DNA of 64,000 bases from Balanoglossus misakiensis. Taxonomy: Eukaryota > Hemichordata. Where the stretch lies: contig CM082587.2 in the NCBI GenBank assembly GCA_040954595.2, positions 10,912,001 to 10,976,000 of the forward strand, given 5' to 3'. The notes under the pieces were generated by a model. That model ran no database searches. It was not told the DNA's origin and saw only the letters and a list, made by a program, of their open reading frames with translations. Every line of letters starts with the position of its first letter. Position 1 is the stretch's first letter. The translations under genes and the position numbers were made by a program. Of this stretch, positions 13,945 to 24,078 are shown piece after piece.

Positions 13945-14571
13945 TTAATTTTCTAAATACATCTGTTTGAGCGAGTACCGGAAAGTTTTTTGGGATTTTT
14001 TGTTTTTTATTTGTTCTGGTAATGAATTCCATAAGAGAGGGCCATTATAAGATATTGCAAATTTGCCCATTGTTGTATTTACACTTGGAATATGGAGATT
14101 ACCTTGGTTTTTGTGGCGTGTACTGTAATCATGGAGAGGTAATTGACAGTAGGTTGTCAGCCTTTGTGGAAGATTATTGTTTACAAGATCATACATGAAG
14201 GAGCATACCTGGAGCTTATGTAATTTGAAAATATCAGGGATTTTCAATTTATGGAATAAAGGAGTTGAATGAGCTGTGAAAACACTGAAGGTTATTGCTC
14301 TTACTGCCATTTTTTGTAATAACTTAATACGGTTGAGATATGAAGGATATGTTGACCCCCATACTTCGAGGCCGTATGTTATATGTGGTTGGATAAGTGA
14401 TTTGTAGAGTAAGGTAAGTATAGGGGTAGGTACAAAATGTCTGAGTTTAAAGAGAATGCCAACTTTCTTTCTGATGATTGTGTTTAGCATCTGGATATGT
14501 TTTGACAAGGTAAGATGCCTGTCAATGAGAATGCCAACAAATGATGCAGCTTCTACCTCATTTATGACCAT
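13945..14571 (-). pseudogene. LINE ORF2, C-terminal part
   Basis: A 208-codon frame covering the end of reverse transcriptase and the C-terminal domain. Visible motifs are SFVGILIDRHLTLSKHI, ITYGLEVWGSTYPSYLNRI, KMAVRAIT and GPLLWNSLPEQIKN, all typical of CR1/Jockey-group ORF2 ends. It lies just downstream of the 331-bp deletion and belongs to the same element as the frame at 15002-16582. The matching frame in copy B is split at 25711-26455. Confidence 0.82.
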
Positions 14572-15001
14572 ATTATTTATGTGGAGAAAACCAACATCTA
14601 TCTTTTAAATAATCTGTAAACCATTGTAGAGGACGTCCACGTATACCATAGTGAGAGAGTTTAGATAGTAATATTGTATGATCAATGGTATCAAAGGCTT
14701 TTGAAAAGTCAAGGAAAATGCCAAGTGTAATTCTGCCAGCATAAAGTTGCTTAATGAGATAATTGACAAGATTGATCAGAGAGAGTTTGGTACTATATTT
14801 TTGTCGAAAGGCATACGGATGTTCATATAGAATATTAAATTGTTCTACAAAGTTGGTAAGATGGGAGTTGACTATTTTTTCTAAGACTTTGCTTATAAGA
14901 GGTAAAATTGATATTGGTCTGTAATTTCCTGGATCATCAGTGGTTCCTTTCTTGAAACTTGGTATAACTTTTGCTGATTTTAGGGCTTTCAGAAATATTC
15001 C

Positions 15002-16582
15002 TTATTGAAAGGAGAGGTTGAATATGTATTCTAATGGTTTAGATATTACAGCATCTCCATCTATAAGAAGTCCAGCAGGAATTTGATCTTGGCCACAAGC
15101 TTTATAAGGATCTAGGCTACAAATAATTTTTTGTATTTCAAACTGAGTTGTTGGGGCAAGAAAGATTGAGTTTGAGATGGGTGCCTTGAGGTAATTATTG
15201 AAGTTGCAATTGTTAGACTTTATTTTACTAGCAAGGTCTGGACCAATACCAACAAAGTAGTTATTTAGCTCATTGACAATGTCAGTTTTCTTATTTACGG
15301 TTCGTACCTTACCATTAGACTTAACACACAGATTATCTGGCAGAGATTGACTGGCATTACCTTGGCTTCCAAGTATCTGTCTAATTGTTTTCCATATTGC
15401 AGTAGTGTTATTTTCATTTTGTATAAAAATATTGCTATAGTACATCTGTTTGGCTTTCCTGAGTAAAGCCGATAAAATATTTCGATATTTTTTATAATTA
15501 TCAACAGCAACAGCATTATTAAATTTTGATTTATATAATTTGTTATATAGCCTATGTTTGGTGTTAATAGATTTTCTAAGTGATTTGGTGATCCAAGGTT
15601 TTTTTATTTTTTTGGTACTATAGGATTTTGTAGAAATAGGTGCATGTTTATCACAAATTTCATTAAAGACTGAATAAAAATTGTTGTAAGCCTCATTAGC
15701 ATCAGAGGAATGGTACACAGAATCCCATGTTGTGTTTTCAAGATCGTCGTAAAATTGGGAGGGACTATAGTTTTTGAAATTTCTGAAAATAATTTTCTCT
15801 TTTTGTGGCAATTTTAGAGGAATATTTTCTAAAAGAGTATACACAGGGAAATGGTCTGAAATATCTGTGATTATAGTGCCAGCATGAATAGGACGTTGAT
15901 TATTTTTTGTGTAGATGTGGTCAATTAAAGTTTCAGATGAACTAGTCACTCTGGTTGGGATAGATATCAGCTGTCTTAAGCCTATACATTCCAAGGAGGA
16001 TAGATATGAATCTATATTGGGGTTGGTCAGTCTTATGTTAGTATCAATATTAAAATCGCCCATTAAAATACAATTATTTTTGTCACATCTGAACTCATTT
16101 AAAACTTGCACGAGACTAATTTGAAATTCTGTTATATCAGTATTAGGTTTTCTGTAGATTATTCCCATAATTATCTTCGTATTTTTAACCTGTACCTCCA
16201 TCCAGAGTGATTCTGAGTGACTGACACTTGCTCGAAGCAGCTTGTAGATTACTGATGAATGTATGTAAGCCCCAACCCCACCACCCCTTCCTACTTCACG
16301 AGACTTCACTTCTAATGTGTAATCTTGCATATTACAAATACTTAAGTTATTTGGGTCCCATACTTCAGAAATTCCAATGATAGCGAATTTGGACTTGATA
16401 ATATCTTCATATAGTAATTTTAAGGCATCAACGTTTCTGTTTAATGATCTGACATTTAGATGGGAAACACAAAATGAATTATAAAGCTGGGGGGAAAAGT
16501 GTTCATCAAAATCACAGGGTGGAAGGGTATGATGACTAACATTGAAGAGAGGCCCTTTGAGTTTTATTGTAGTCTTACGCAT
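15002..16582 (-). pseudogene. LINE ORF2, endonuclease and start of reverse transcriptase
   Basis: A 526-codon frame. Residues about 35-260 form the exonuclease-endonuclease-phosphatase domain that nicks target DNA: SHLNVRSL near the start, IIGISEVW, MGIIYRKPN, MGDFNID (catalytic Asp and Asn) and SDHFPVY (the SDH motif). A linker rich in Lys, Asn and Tyr follows. The frame then enters reverse transcriptase at CGQDQIPAGLL and stops at TAA in the phrase LSFQ-stop, where copy B reads LSFHSG. Downstream, the motif A region FLDFSKAFDTI can be read at about 14660-14730. The start ATGCGTAAGACTACAATAAA occurs twice, 368 bp apart, in the leader. Confidence 0.85.
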
Positions 16583-17009
16583 CCTTTCACATAAGAAGAG
16601 TTAGTAGACGTGAGTTGACTGACCGTTATTAACCGCTTTTGATTTGATATTGTTTTCCACCAAGTTTTTGCGTTGTTTTCGACATTGTAAATGTGTATTC
16701 TTTTGTTGAAGTGATGCCGTGAAGTGTAGTGACGTTTAATAGGTTTTTGAGGAGTTGTTGAAGTTTTTGTGATGACTGCAAGAGAGACGGTCTGGTGATG
16801 AAGTCGTGATGTTTTAATGACCGCAAGGGAGACGGTCTGGCGTATGAAAATGGCCCTTTGAGTTGGCATGTGAGTTCATACGAGGGACAAGAGAGAAGTT
16901 CCAGAGTGTAGTTGAAGTTGAGCGTGATTTTATTGTAGTCTTACGCATTCTTTCACATAAGAATTCGTTTCGTGGTTATTTTTGAACCTGACAGTATGAT
17001 GAAGTGTAT

Positions 17010-17405
17010 CTGTATCTGTATCTGTATAATACTGCAGAGTAACTCAGAAATTGAGCAGTAATCCTGCAGGTGCGCAAGGTGAATTTAGTCGTGATGACTA
17101 GTTATTCCTGAAAGACCAGCTTTAAATTGCTCTAGGTTTGTGCTAGTTACAATGTTATCAGGTAAGTGGTTCCAGTCAATAATGGTTCGCGGAATGAAGG
17201 AGTGTTTGTAAGTATCTGTTTTGCACATTTGTATGAACAGGGGTCTTGAGTGTGAATTCCTGGATGTACGTGGGTTGAATTTAATATGACTTTCGGCTGG
17301 AGTTGCGATTTGGTTATTTACGATTTTGTACATAAGATGAAGCCGCTGTTCTCTCCTGCGATCAGATAGTGGTATTAAATTAAGATCTTTTAACATTCAT
17401 TAAAT
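17010..17405 (-). mobile_element. 3' fragment of a second LINE, present only in copy A
   Basis: In copy B the sequence reads GAAGTGTATTCATTTTTACTG without a break (29096-29116); in copy A about 396 bp sit between GAAGTGTAT and TCATTTTT. The insert carries a 103-codon minus-strand frame (17085-17396) with LMYKIVNNQIA, FIPRTIIDWNHLPDNI and a 3' tail of GATACA repeats. This is the C-terminal end of a different CR1-like ORF2, 5'-truncated as LINE copies usually are. No clean target duplication was seen. Confidence 0.8.
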
Positions 17406-17840
17406 TCATTTTTACTGTTTATTACGAGCTTGTATTGCATTATGATCCACTCTGAAATGCTCCGTACTTGGCGGTATTATCCGGAACCGTTATTGTGTTC
17501 GAGAGCATCTTTGGAATGTGCCTGCTCCGTTAGTACAGCAGTGAAGAGACTGTTTGTACGAAAGAACTATCAGACTTGATTTTTTTACGCGGTTATTGAC
17601 TGTTGAATTTTTCACTGGAAAAGAGACACTCTTTGACGAGAAGTCAGAACAGTGAAGTCGTTTTGAATTTTGACATTGAAAACGTTTTATGCGATTTTCT
17701 TTAATTTGTTTGAACAGGCTGTGATATTATTTAAAGGTGATTATTGAGTTTGATTTTGACGTAGTGTATTTAAAACCGATAGCGCAGACCTGGTTTTCGT
17801 TTTCATTCTTTCTTTGATCGAACGTGGAAGTTCGATTATT
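17406..17840. other. Residual LTR-element interior (3' part)
   Basis: Non-coding interior between the LINE and the purine tract, repeated at 29106-29537 in copy B. It contains no reverse transcriptase, integrase or gag motif. An 84-codon open frame in copy B (29100-29354) is interrupted in copy A by indels and looks accidental. Confidence 0.6.
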
Positions 17841-17855
17841 GGAAAAGTGGGAAAG
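17841..17855 (+). other. Polypurine tract of the LTR element
   Basis: GGAAAAGTGGGAAAG lies directly before the TGT start of the 3' LTR, the usual place for plus-strand priming. Copy B has the same tract, one A shorter, before 29552. Confidence 0.75.
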
Positions 17856-18395
17856 TGTCACGACTGAGTTTTAACGCTCATAGATCTTTTCTATGATTAC
17901 GTAAGAAGTCATTCACTTGTATGGTTTTAGTCCAGTATTGACATAGGTACTTGACCCAGAGTAAACAAGATTGTGTAATTGATACATGTCAGAACGAGAT
18001 AGAGATATCACGTGCTAAGTTCATGTTTAAGATATATTAAGATGACGTGTTCCTTTTATGACTTAATACTTGACTAACGTATTAATAAGGTGTGGTGAAA
18101 TTTGAGATCACACGTTTATCACCGGAGATCCGTGATGGGAGTCAACGAGCATGGATCGAGTCGTGCAATTCTTACGTGTGACCAGTAATAAACCAGAACT
18201 TTGTGTTACTCGGAAAACTTGTTGCAAGTCTCTGTCTACGAAAGGTTTACGATCTGCCGGGTACCTCTCTCGGACTTTATGAATATGTTGGGTGGAGAAG
18301 GAGATGGAGAGAATGTACGCCGTCAGCCTTCGGACGTGGCTGATTCCCCACAGAAGCCGATGAGGTAAACGTCCGGAGGACGACCGGCCGTAACA
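17856..18395 (+). repeat. 3' LTR, copy A (540 bp)
   Basis: Starts TGTCACGACTGAG and ends CGGCCGTAACA, followed by ACAAA. Its first 230 bp or so carry a different set of base changes from the 5' LTR and resemble the fragment at 58702, while its second half matches the 3' LTR of copy B. Confidence 0.9.
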
Positions 18396-18548
18396 ACAAA
18401 CTGCATGAATTAAAGTTCAACAATCCTTAGAAGACAGGAACGTCAGAGGTTGAATCTTGATGGGAAAAGGCGAGGTATCGCTGGTTATCATCGGCGTACT
18501 GATGAAATTGTAGGATGTGGGGACGAATCAGTTTACTATAAAGTGGGG

Positions 18549-18731
18549 CTATATAAATGGTGAACAAGAGAGGGCCAGTGGCACCCCGTATACGAGAGGT
18601 GACTGTGAACTTGCAGTGTTTTCGATGATTACAGTTTGATATCTATATTGAAGGTAAGATGTAAACCATGTTAGTACTGTGTCTGAGATGCCAAGGTTCG
18701 ATAGTCTACAAAGAAGTATCCCGTGATGCAA
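18549..18731 (-). pseudogene. Short LINE reverse-transcriptase fragment (copy A)
   Basis: About 60 codons reading FTSYLQYRYQTVIIE and LVYGVP before degrading. In CR1/RTE-type reverse transcriptases this is the stretch WFxSYLxxRxQxV followed by GVPQGSxLGP, so the fragment covers the part just before the FADD/YADD motif. The same remnant is at 30245-30427 in copy B. It is too short and degraded to assign to a family. Confidence 0.65.
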
Positions 18732-18739
18732 ATGTACAA

Positions 18740-20455
18740 CTGAAGAAAAAAGAAATCACAAATCTTAAAACTAAGATGCCGTTAAGAATTAAATTTCGCG
18801 AAAAGGAAGTGACGAAATACGTACATTTTCAGGTGCTCTACAACAAGTAGTCTCCCCATCATCCCTATTGGAACATGCAGCTAAAATTTACCATGACGTC
18901 ATTGATTCTACGCGAACGTTTTTCTAAAGGCGACAAACATCTTTTGTATAAATTGTGCTCAAACGCCCGTGAATCTCACTCGCAAAAATTCACAAGTGGC
19001 GCATACAACACTAGGAAGAAAATTGTTTAGCAGTCTATAAAGTTTGTGACCTGAGATTTGGAAGTAAAAGTTAAACTTAAAAGTTGAGACAGAAGTGATT
19101 GAAGAGTAAAGAAACTTTTGAAGTGTTAAGAAAGTTATCGCATTCCTGATGAAAAGAAAAGAAAATACAATACATTCATTATTTTAAGGAACACAAGGAA
19201 GACAAGTACTATGCAATCTGAGTATGCATGGATCTTTCATCTAAAAATATATCTCCGCGTCTTTTGACGGGTAAAAATAAAATGCTGGAACGGTCTTTTG
19301 GATGGCGGACTATTTGTGTCCTTCTTGTCCTCAGAACGCAAGTGGTCGAGTAGGTTTATTTCATTAAATTCTTATATTCTCAGTTGCTACCATAAATACC
19401 CAGTGTTCGTGTCGATGTATCTGGACGTCAGCACGATTCCATATAGGTACCTCTCAGTATTAGCCAAGCGAGTTATCCCCATCGATAGAGTTTAATTCCC
19501 CGTTACATTAACACCAATCCTCCCGCGTGACATTGAGGTTCAAGGTATACAAGCCTTAGGAATCATGCAACCATCCAGAAAGTGTAATAAATTTTGAAGC
19601 TATGATGTGAGTTTTCAGTTCGTTTCTTCTTTTGATTTGTTGATGTAACATTGTGCGTTTTAAATAAAAGAAAAAAAAATGTACAGAAATGACGTCACAA
19701 AATTCACTGGTATTGATAAAGCTATATTATATCATATATGATATGTGTTAAATACTACCGTATCTCATTATTGCAGTATTTCGTGCTTTAACATAAAATA
19801 CGCGAATAGGGTTTAATACAAAACTAAATGGCACAATTTATGTTTCTTTGCCAAAATTCTTAATCACAAGATCAACCCATCCTTACGCCTCTACTCTATT
19901 GCTAAGAGAAACCAGCGTCTGTAACATGCATTGTGATACCCTGCATGTCAACACTTCATTTTTTCTCGAGCATTGTCAGTTTGGTACCCTGACAACTCAC
20001 GGGGCATCATGGGACAATATTAAAGCTGATTCAGTGTTTATGTGCATAAAACACACGGCGGTAAAAACATTCGTTAATTATTGTGGACGCGCGCACGCCC
20101 TTGTCTGTGTACAGGTACTTGCTGCTTGTCTACAGTCACGTGAAACGCTGTTGGTAGTACCCTAGAAGATAGATGTCTTTAATCAGAACTTTGGTAAGGA
20201 AGGTTTGAGAAGTCCATTCTATGTAAAAAAAGTTTAAGAAGTGTGTTATCAAAGGGTGTTGGGGTGGCTGGGGGTCATCAATATATCACTCTGCATCACG
20301 TACACAGAAAAGGTCGCGACACGCCCACAAATTCACTCACGACTTGCGTCACCGGTTACAGGAGTTCGTACAAAAGTGTGGTTTATGCACATTTAACTGA
20401 ATCAGTTTTTTTTGGCCCATGATGCCCATGGGCCAATACAGGCCACGATGCCTCC
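18740..20455. other. Duplicated segment with no recognised gene (copy A)
   Basis: This 1.7 kb matches 30430-32150 in copy B closely, indels included. Open frames of 60-105 codons on the plus strand (18668, 19298, 19848) match no known family, differ in length between the copies because of small indels, and have no conserved splice pattern. It may be non-coding flank of the LTR insertion site. Confidence 0.5.
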
Positions 20456-20462
20456 AGAATGA

Positions 20463-20705
20463 TGATGGCAATGATGGTGATGATGATGATTGTGGTGGTG
20501 GTGGTGGTGGTTGAGCTTTAATTTCCCTTTCTTCCTGTCTAACCACTTCCTCTCTCACCTTCACTTATTCGGTCTCTCCCCTCCCCTTCTGTCAAAGTCC
20601 TCCCCTCATTCCCTTTCCATCCTGACATTCTCATTTCCGCCCTCTTGCTTTTCTTCTCTCCTTTCTCACATTCCTTCTCTCACCTCTCTCCCCCTCCGTA
20701 ACATG
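20463..20705. repeat. GAT/GGT microsatellite followed by CT-rich tract (copy A)
   Basis: Runs of GATGATGAT and GGTGGTGGT at about 20463-20513 are followed by about 190 bp strongly biased to C and T on the plus strand. The open frames read across it (both strands) are low-complexity Phe/Ser/Leu-rich or Arg/Glu-rich and are artefacts. Copy B has the same tract at 32155-32395. Confidence 0.8.
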
Positions 20706-21689
20706 TTATGTAATATATAAAGTAAAAAAGTCCAAAGCATGATGTTATCACATATGACATTTGGAATGTATTATTGTACTATCTGGTTTAATTTCAAACA
20801 TAGTGGAGTTATTTATTGGCCAGTATTTAAGCATGTTTAAAGAAGTCAAACAGCATAATAGGCACATTTCATATCAAACACAATTGATCAAATAAGCTCA
20901 AAGGAGAATTTGAGTAATTTGTCCCTTTAAGTAATGTTAAATATTGGATTTACACTTGTGAACCTCACGTTCATATAATAACAGGTGACCTGACAATCAT
21001 TCCAAATACCAAACTTCGGCAGCTGTCCAATTTGCCCGAAATATTGTCTCGAGCAACCAACTTTAGAACCACTATAGATGCTACTGAAACTTATGTAAAC
21101 AAAGTGGGCTGCTTGTGAAGAGGAAGACGTGGAGTGTCTCTCAGACTCGCTGCGCTCAGTCAGAGATAAAGTCAAAATATGGATTTGACTTGCAACAGTA
21201 ATTTGTTAGTTAAGTCAAATTCAACTTAAATCTGTCTCTTTGGGTCAGTCTTGACGGGTGCAGCATGCTGGAAGGGTGTGCTTACCCATTTCCGACACCT
21301 AGTACCACAGGGGGCTGCAAACATGAAAGTTATAAATGGCGAAGTACGTTCCATTCTGCGTTTTCCCAACCTGTCTTATCATTTGCTAATCCAGAATAAA
21401 AGCTATCCATTTCCCATTAATCACCTGCTAACGACTTAATCTGTGTGCCCCATCCACGGATTAAGTTAACAAAGTAAACATCGGTCAGCGACTACTGGGT
21501 ATTCTCTTACCAAGTGAGAACTGACCGATGTTTACTTAATCCACTAAATCCGTGGATGGGGCACACAGATTAAGTCGTTAGCAGGTGCTTAATGGGAAAT
21601 GCAATAGCTTGTATTCTGGATTAGCAACTGCTAAGACAGGTGGAGGTAACACAGAAAAATAAACAAGCACAAAGACTGTTCATCAATTA

Positions 21690-24013
21690 GAGGTTATAAA
21701 CGGCTAGCGAGGGTATTTGGTTGCGGATATAAGACCTCTCAGGTGAAAATTAGCATATTTGGCGGGAAATAATCACCGAGCGCATATAATATAATATGAT
21801 TTCGTTTGATATAAGTCGATAAAATGAAAATCTCGCCCGGTTCCGAAGTTGGACAGCCATCATGTACGGGGATTGTCATGCCGGTTCAGGGGCCTCATCA
21901 CACCTTCAACGCATGTCATTCCGATCTCGCGCACACTAGCACTCGTCTCAAACAATGAAGTACACTGACCCATTTCTATATTTCATAAACTTTGAAAACA
22001 TTTATTTTAAAAACGCTCAATGGGAATTAAAAAACACCTAAATAATGTTACTCTTAGTCTTAAATACATTAATAAAGTGGAACTATTAAAAAAATGCGCA
22101 AGAATATGTTTACATCATGTCTGCGAAGTAGTCAGCAGAAACACCACGGGAGTATTACGTTTCCGATCAATCAACATTAGAAATGTACATCTTTAATTAT
22201 GCTTGGAGGAATTATATGTACTTGTATAAACATATACATTGCCCTGGAAGTTGCAGTTATTGAACATATTGGATGGTGTTATGGAATTTGAGGGGAGAGT
22301 TTGGCATGTGGGTATATTTCTCTCACACCGTTGTGGTGAGCAAGCAACCGCCAAAGACGTAGCAGACGGAGCTGGGGTCCCATCAGCTGTTATGTTACCG
22401 GTATGTTTATCGTGAATCGATGACATTAAAATGTCACTACACTGTCGTTTCTGTTCATTCGAACTGTCACGACAATAACTACGAATGCTTCCTTCGTTGC
22501 GATGACCGCTGAGATTCATGATTATTCTCGTTGGGACCCCAGCGTCGTTCAGCGACTTAATGGTTGTTGCTCGCACACAGTGGTTTGTGTATATTACACT
22601 CAACTCTGCCGCTTTTGATATTTTCTTCATCATTTCCCCTAGTGAATTGTGCCCAAGGGGGCTGTTTACATACCACGTGTTTTCACTGCCGGAGAAATTG
22701 GGAATGGGACGCTGGAAAAACGCATTACAGTTGGGATGGAGTTTACCGATATATTTCAAAATGGCCGTAACTGGGCAGAGGGGAGAATCCGTTTTATACA
22801 TCCGCTTCTCACTTTCAAAATTATCTTTCAAATCCCCGGGGTGGTTTTTAGTGGCTTCCAAGTAGGCCAATGTAATGTATTCCCTCCCTTGGTCGTCAAC
22901 CTTAAGAATGAAACTCCCCTTATGTAAATCTCGCAGACCCTCCCGCCCCCTTCGACAAAAGAAAAATTCTACATAAAACCATACCATACGTAATAATGAC
23001 AGTGGATCAGAGTCGGATAGCGTACCGCTAGCAAACATCTTCTGGATATCGCCCTCGCTTATTGGTGTTTTGTGATTGATGGTGTCCTTTCCATCTCGCT
23101 TTAGGCTCTTTATTTTCCCGACAAATACATTGTTGGCCACCAGAAATTCCCGATCCCTCAAGACATTGATAGCTCGGGTGAATGGGACGTTGGTGATATG
23201 TCAGTGTATCGCAGCTCTGATCCCAGAATAGCTCCGGATGCTATACTCGTTTCCTTCTCTTGTTCTCACCTCGGCATAAAACTGCCTCAGTAAGTTTGCC
23301 AGGTCTTCTACTGGCAGCATTTCAAAATCTGGGGAAATCGATCGCTCCATACACCAGGCTGCAACGGTTAAAATAGAGACGGTAAATACAACAACAACTG
23401 CGTGATTTTAAGGTCAACAGGTGAAACGACTAACGCGATTGTTTACAAACAATGAAAATGGCGGCGCCCATTTCGGCGTGAACGATAAAATATACGACCA
23501 CTATTTTTTTTTATTGAATACTTACTTTTCAGTAACTTAACTCCCCACTTGGTCGATGCATTTGTATTTGCCTCATTTTTTTTCGCCGCTGACTGTTCCA
23601 CCTTTTCGTGTGACAACTCGGGGAATCTCGGCGTCTGCGGGTAGGCATGATTTACTGCTGGAGGAATGCACGGTCCCGGTAGATTCTCGAGTATCGTCGC
23701 CGCTTGTAGGAGTTCTTCGTCAGATATTTCGTCAAGTTGTTCGAGGTTAAAATTCAAATCAAAGTCAGAATCTAGCCTTTCAGACATGGCGGCTGGCTGC
23801 ATTTTGAGCTCTTCTTGATATTTCCAAAATTTGCACGAGCTGATTGCAGCAGACGACATTTCCACCATCCCACAGCCAATCAAATGCAGTCCACCATCCC
23901 ACAGCCAATCAAATGCAAAGTTTATTAGCTATTCTCCGTTCAGGGCCAAGTTGGGCCAGGTCATCTTGTTGAGAATATAAACCCTGGCTCCAGCACCAAG
24001 CATATTATAATTA
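21690..24013 (-). mobile_element. Crypton-like tyrosine-recombinase element, inserted in the MITE
   Basis: Comparison with copy B gives the exact boundaries: CATCAATTA then 2,324 bp then ATGTTTATT here, against CATCAATTAATGTTTATT at 33404-33421. AATTA is present at both ends of the insert and once at the empty site. There are no terminal inverted repeats, as expected for Cryptons, which move by tyrosine recombinase. The insert contains a two-exon recombinase gene on the minus strand and, upstream of it, a 28-bp tandem duplication including CCAAT motifs (about 23868-23918). Single insertion into copy A after duplication is the simplest reading; precise loss from copy B is less likely. Confidence 0.85.
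22193..23787 (-). pseudogene. Crypton/KIAA1958-like tyrosine recombinase, two exons, one internal stop
   Basis: Exon 1 is 23526-23787, starting at an ATG in a strong context (GCCGCCATGT), giving an acidic N-terminus MSERLDSDFDLNF and later STKWGVKLL. Donor AAAA/GTAAGTATT and acceptor TTGCAG/CCTGG bound a 167-bp intron; joining keeps frame. Exon 2 is 22193-23358 and carries the DUF3504-type tyrosine recombinase core of animal Cryptons and their domesticated relatives (KIAA1958, QRICH1, ZMYM). Catalytic signatures are GREGLRDL (first Arg), NHCVR (HxxR) and GHRNEGSIRSY (His and nucleophilic Tyr). Expected length is about 475 residues. A TGA at 23201-23203 follows GIRAAIH, where relatives have Arg; CGA to TGA is a typical CpG decay. 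Otherwise the frame is open. Confidence 0.85.
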
Positions 24014-24078
24014 ATGTTTATTGGGGGAAAATGCAGGAACTCCGCCATTTATAACTTTCATGTTTGCAGCCCCCTGTG

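Larger units (their letters stand above)
13611..16985 (-). mobile_element. CR1/Jockey-group LINE, copy A (defective)
   Basis: Minus-strand non-LTR retrotransposon. It ends at the left with a short AATTG/TTGAA-rich tail, as in CR1-group elements. From right to left it has a leader with repeats, an apurinic-type endonuclease domain, a reverse transcriptase and the C-terminal tail with WNSLP. Its reading frame is broken by a TAA at 15002 and by a 331-bp deletion at 14597 that removes the FADD catalytic motif retained in copy B. Exact 5' end and target duplication were not resolved, because its neighbour copy shares the same insertion. Confidence 0.88.
12642..18395 (+). mobile_element. Non-autonomous LTR retrotransposon carrying a LINE (copy A)
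   Basis: Two direct 540-bp LTRs, each TGT...ACA, bound a 4.7-kb interior. A primer-binding site follows the left LTR after 3 bp and a purine tract precedes the right LTR. Flanking pentamers are ACAAG on the left and ACAAA on the right, a 4-of-5 match to a target-site duplication. After removing the LINE (about 13611-16985) and a second LINE fragment (17010-17405), less than about 1 kb of original interior remains, with no gag, protease, reverse transcriptase or integrase. The element is therefore non-autonomous. Five-base target duplication and a tRNA-primed start fit Gypsy-like elements, but without pol the superfamily is an inference. Confidence 0.85.
21306..24078. mobile_element. Foldback MITE (copy A), interrupted by a Crypton-like element
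   Basis: Outer inverted repeats start CACAGGGGGCTGCAAACATG at 21306 and end with its complement at 24078. Inner arms of more than 100 bp fold back on each other (about 21370-21492 with 21528-21641), centred on ATCTGTGTGCCCCATCCACG and its complement. Copy B holds the same element uninterrupted in 449 bp. No transposase. CAGG-type ends would suit a hAT-like MITE, but I found no convincing 8-bp target duplication. Confidence 0.8.

Noticed and set aside
20349-20720. Ser/Phe/Leu-rich and Arg/Glu-rich frames
   Set aside because: Produced by the GGT microsatellite and CT-rich tract; copy B carries different frame lengths.
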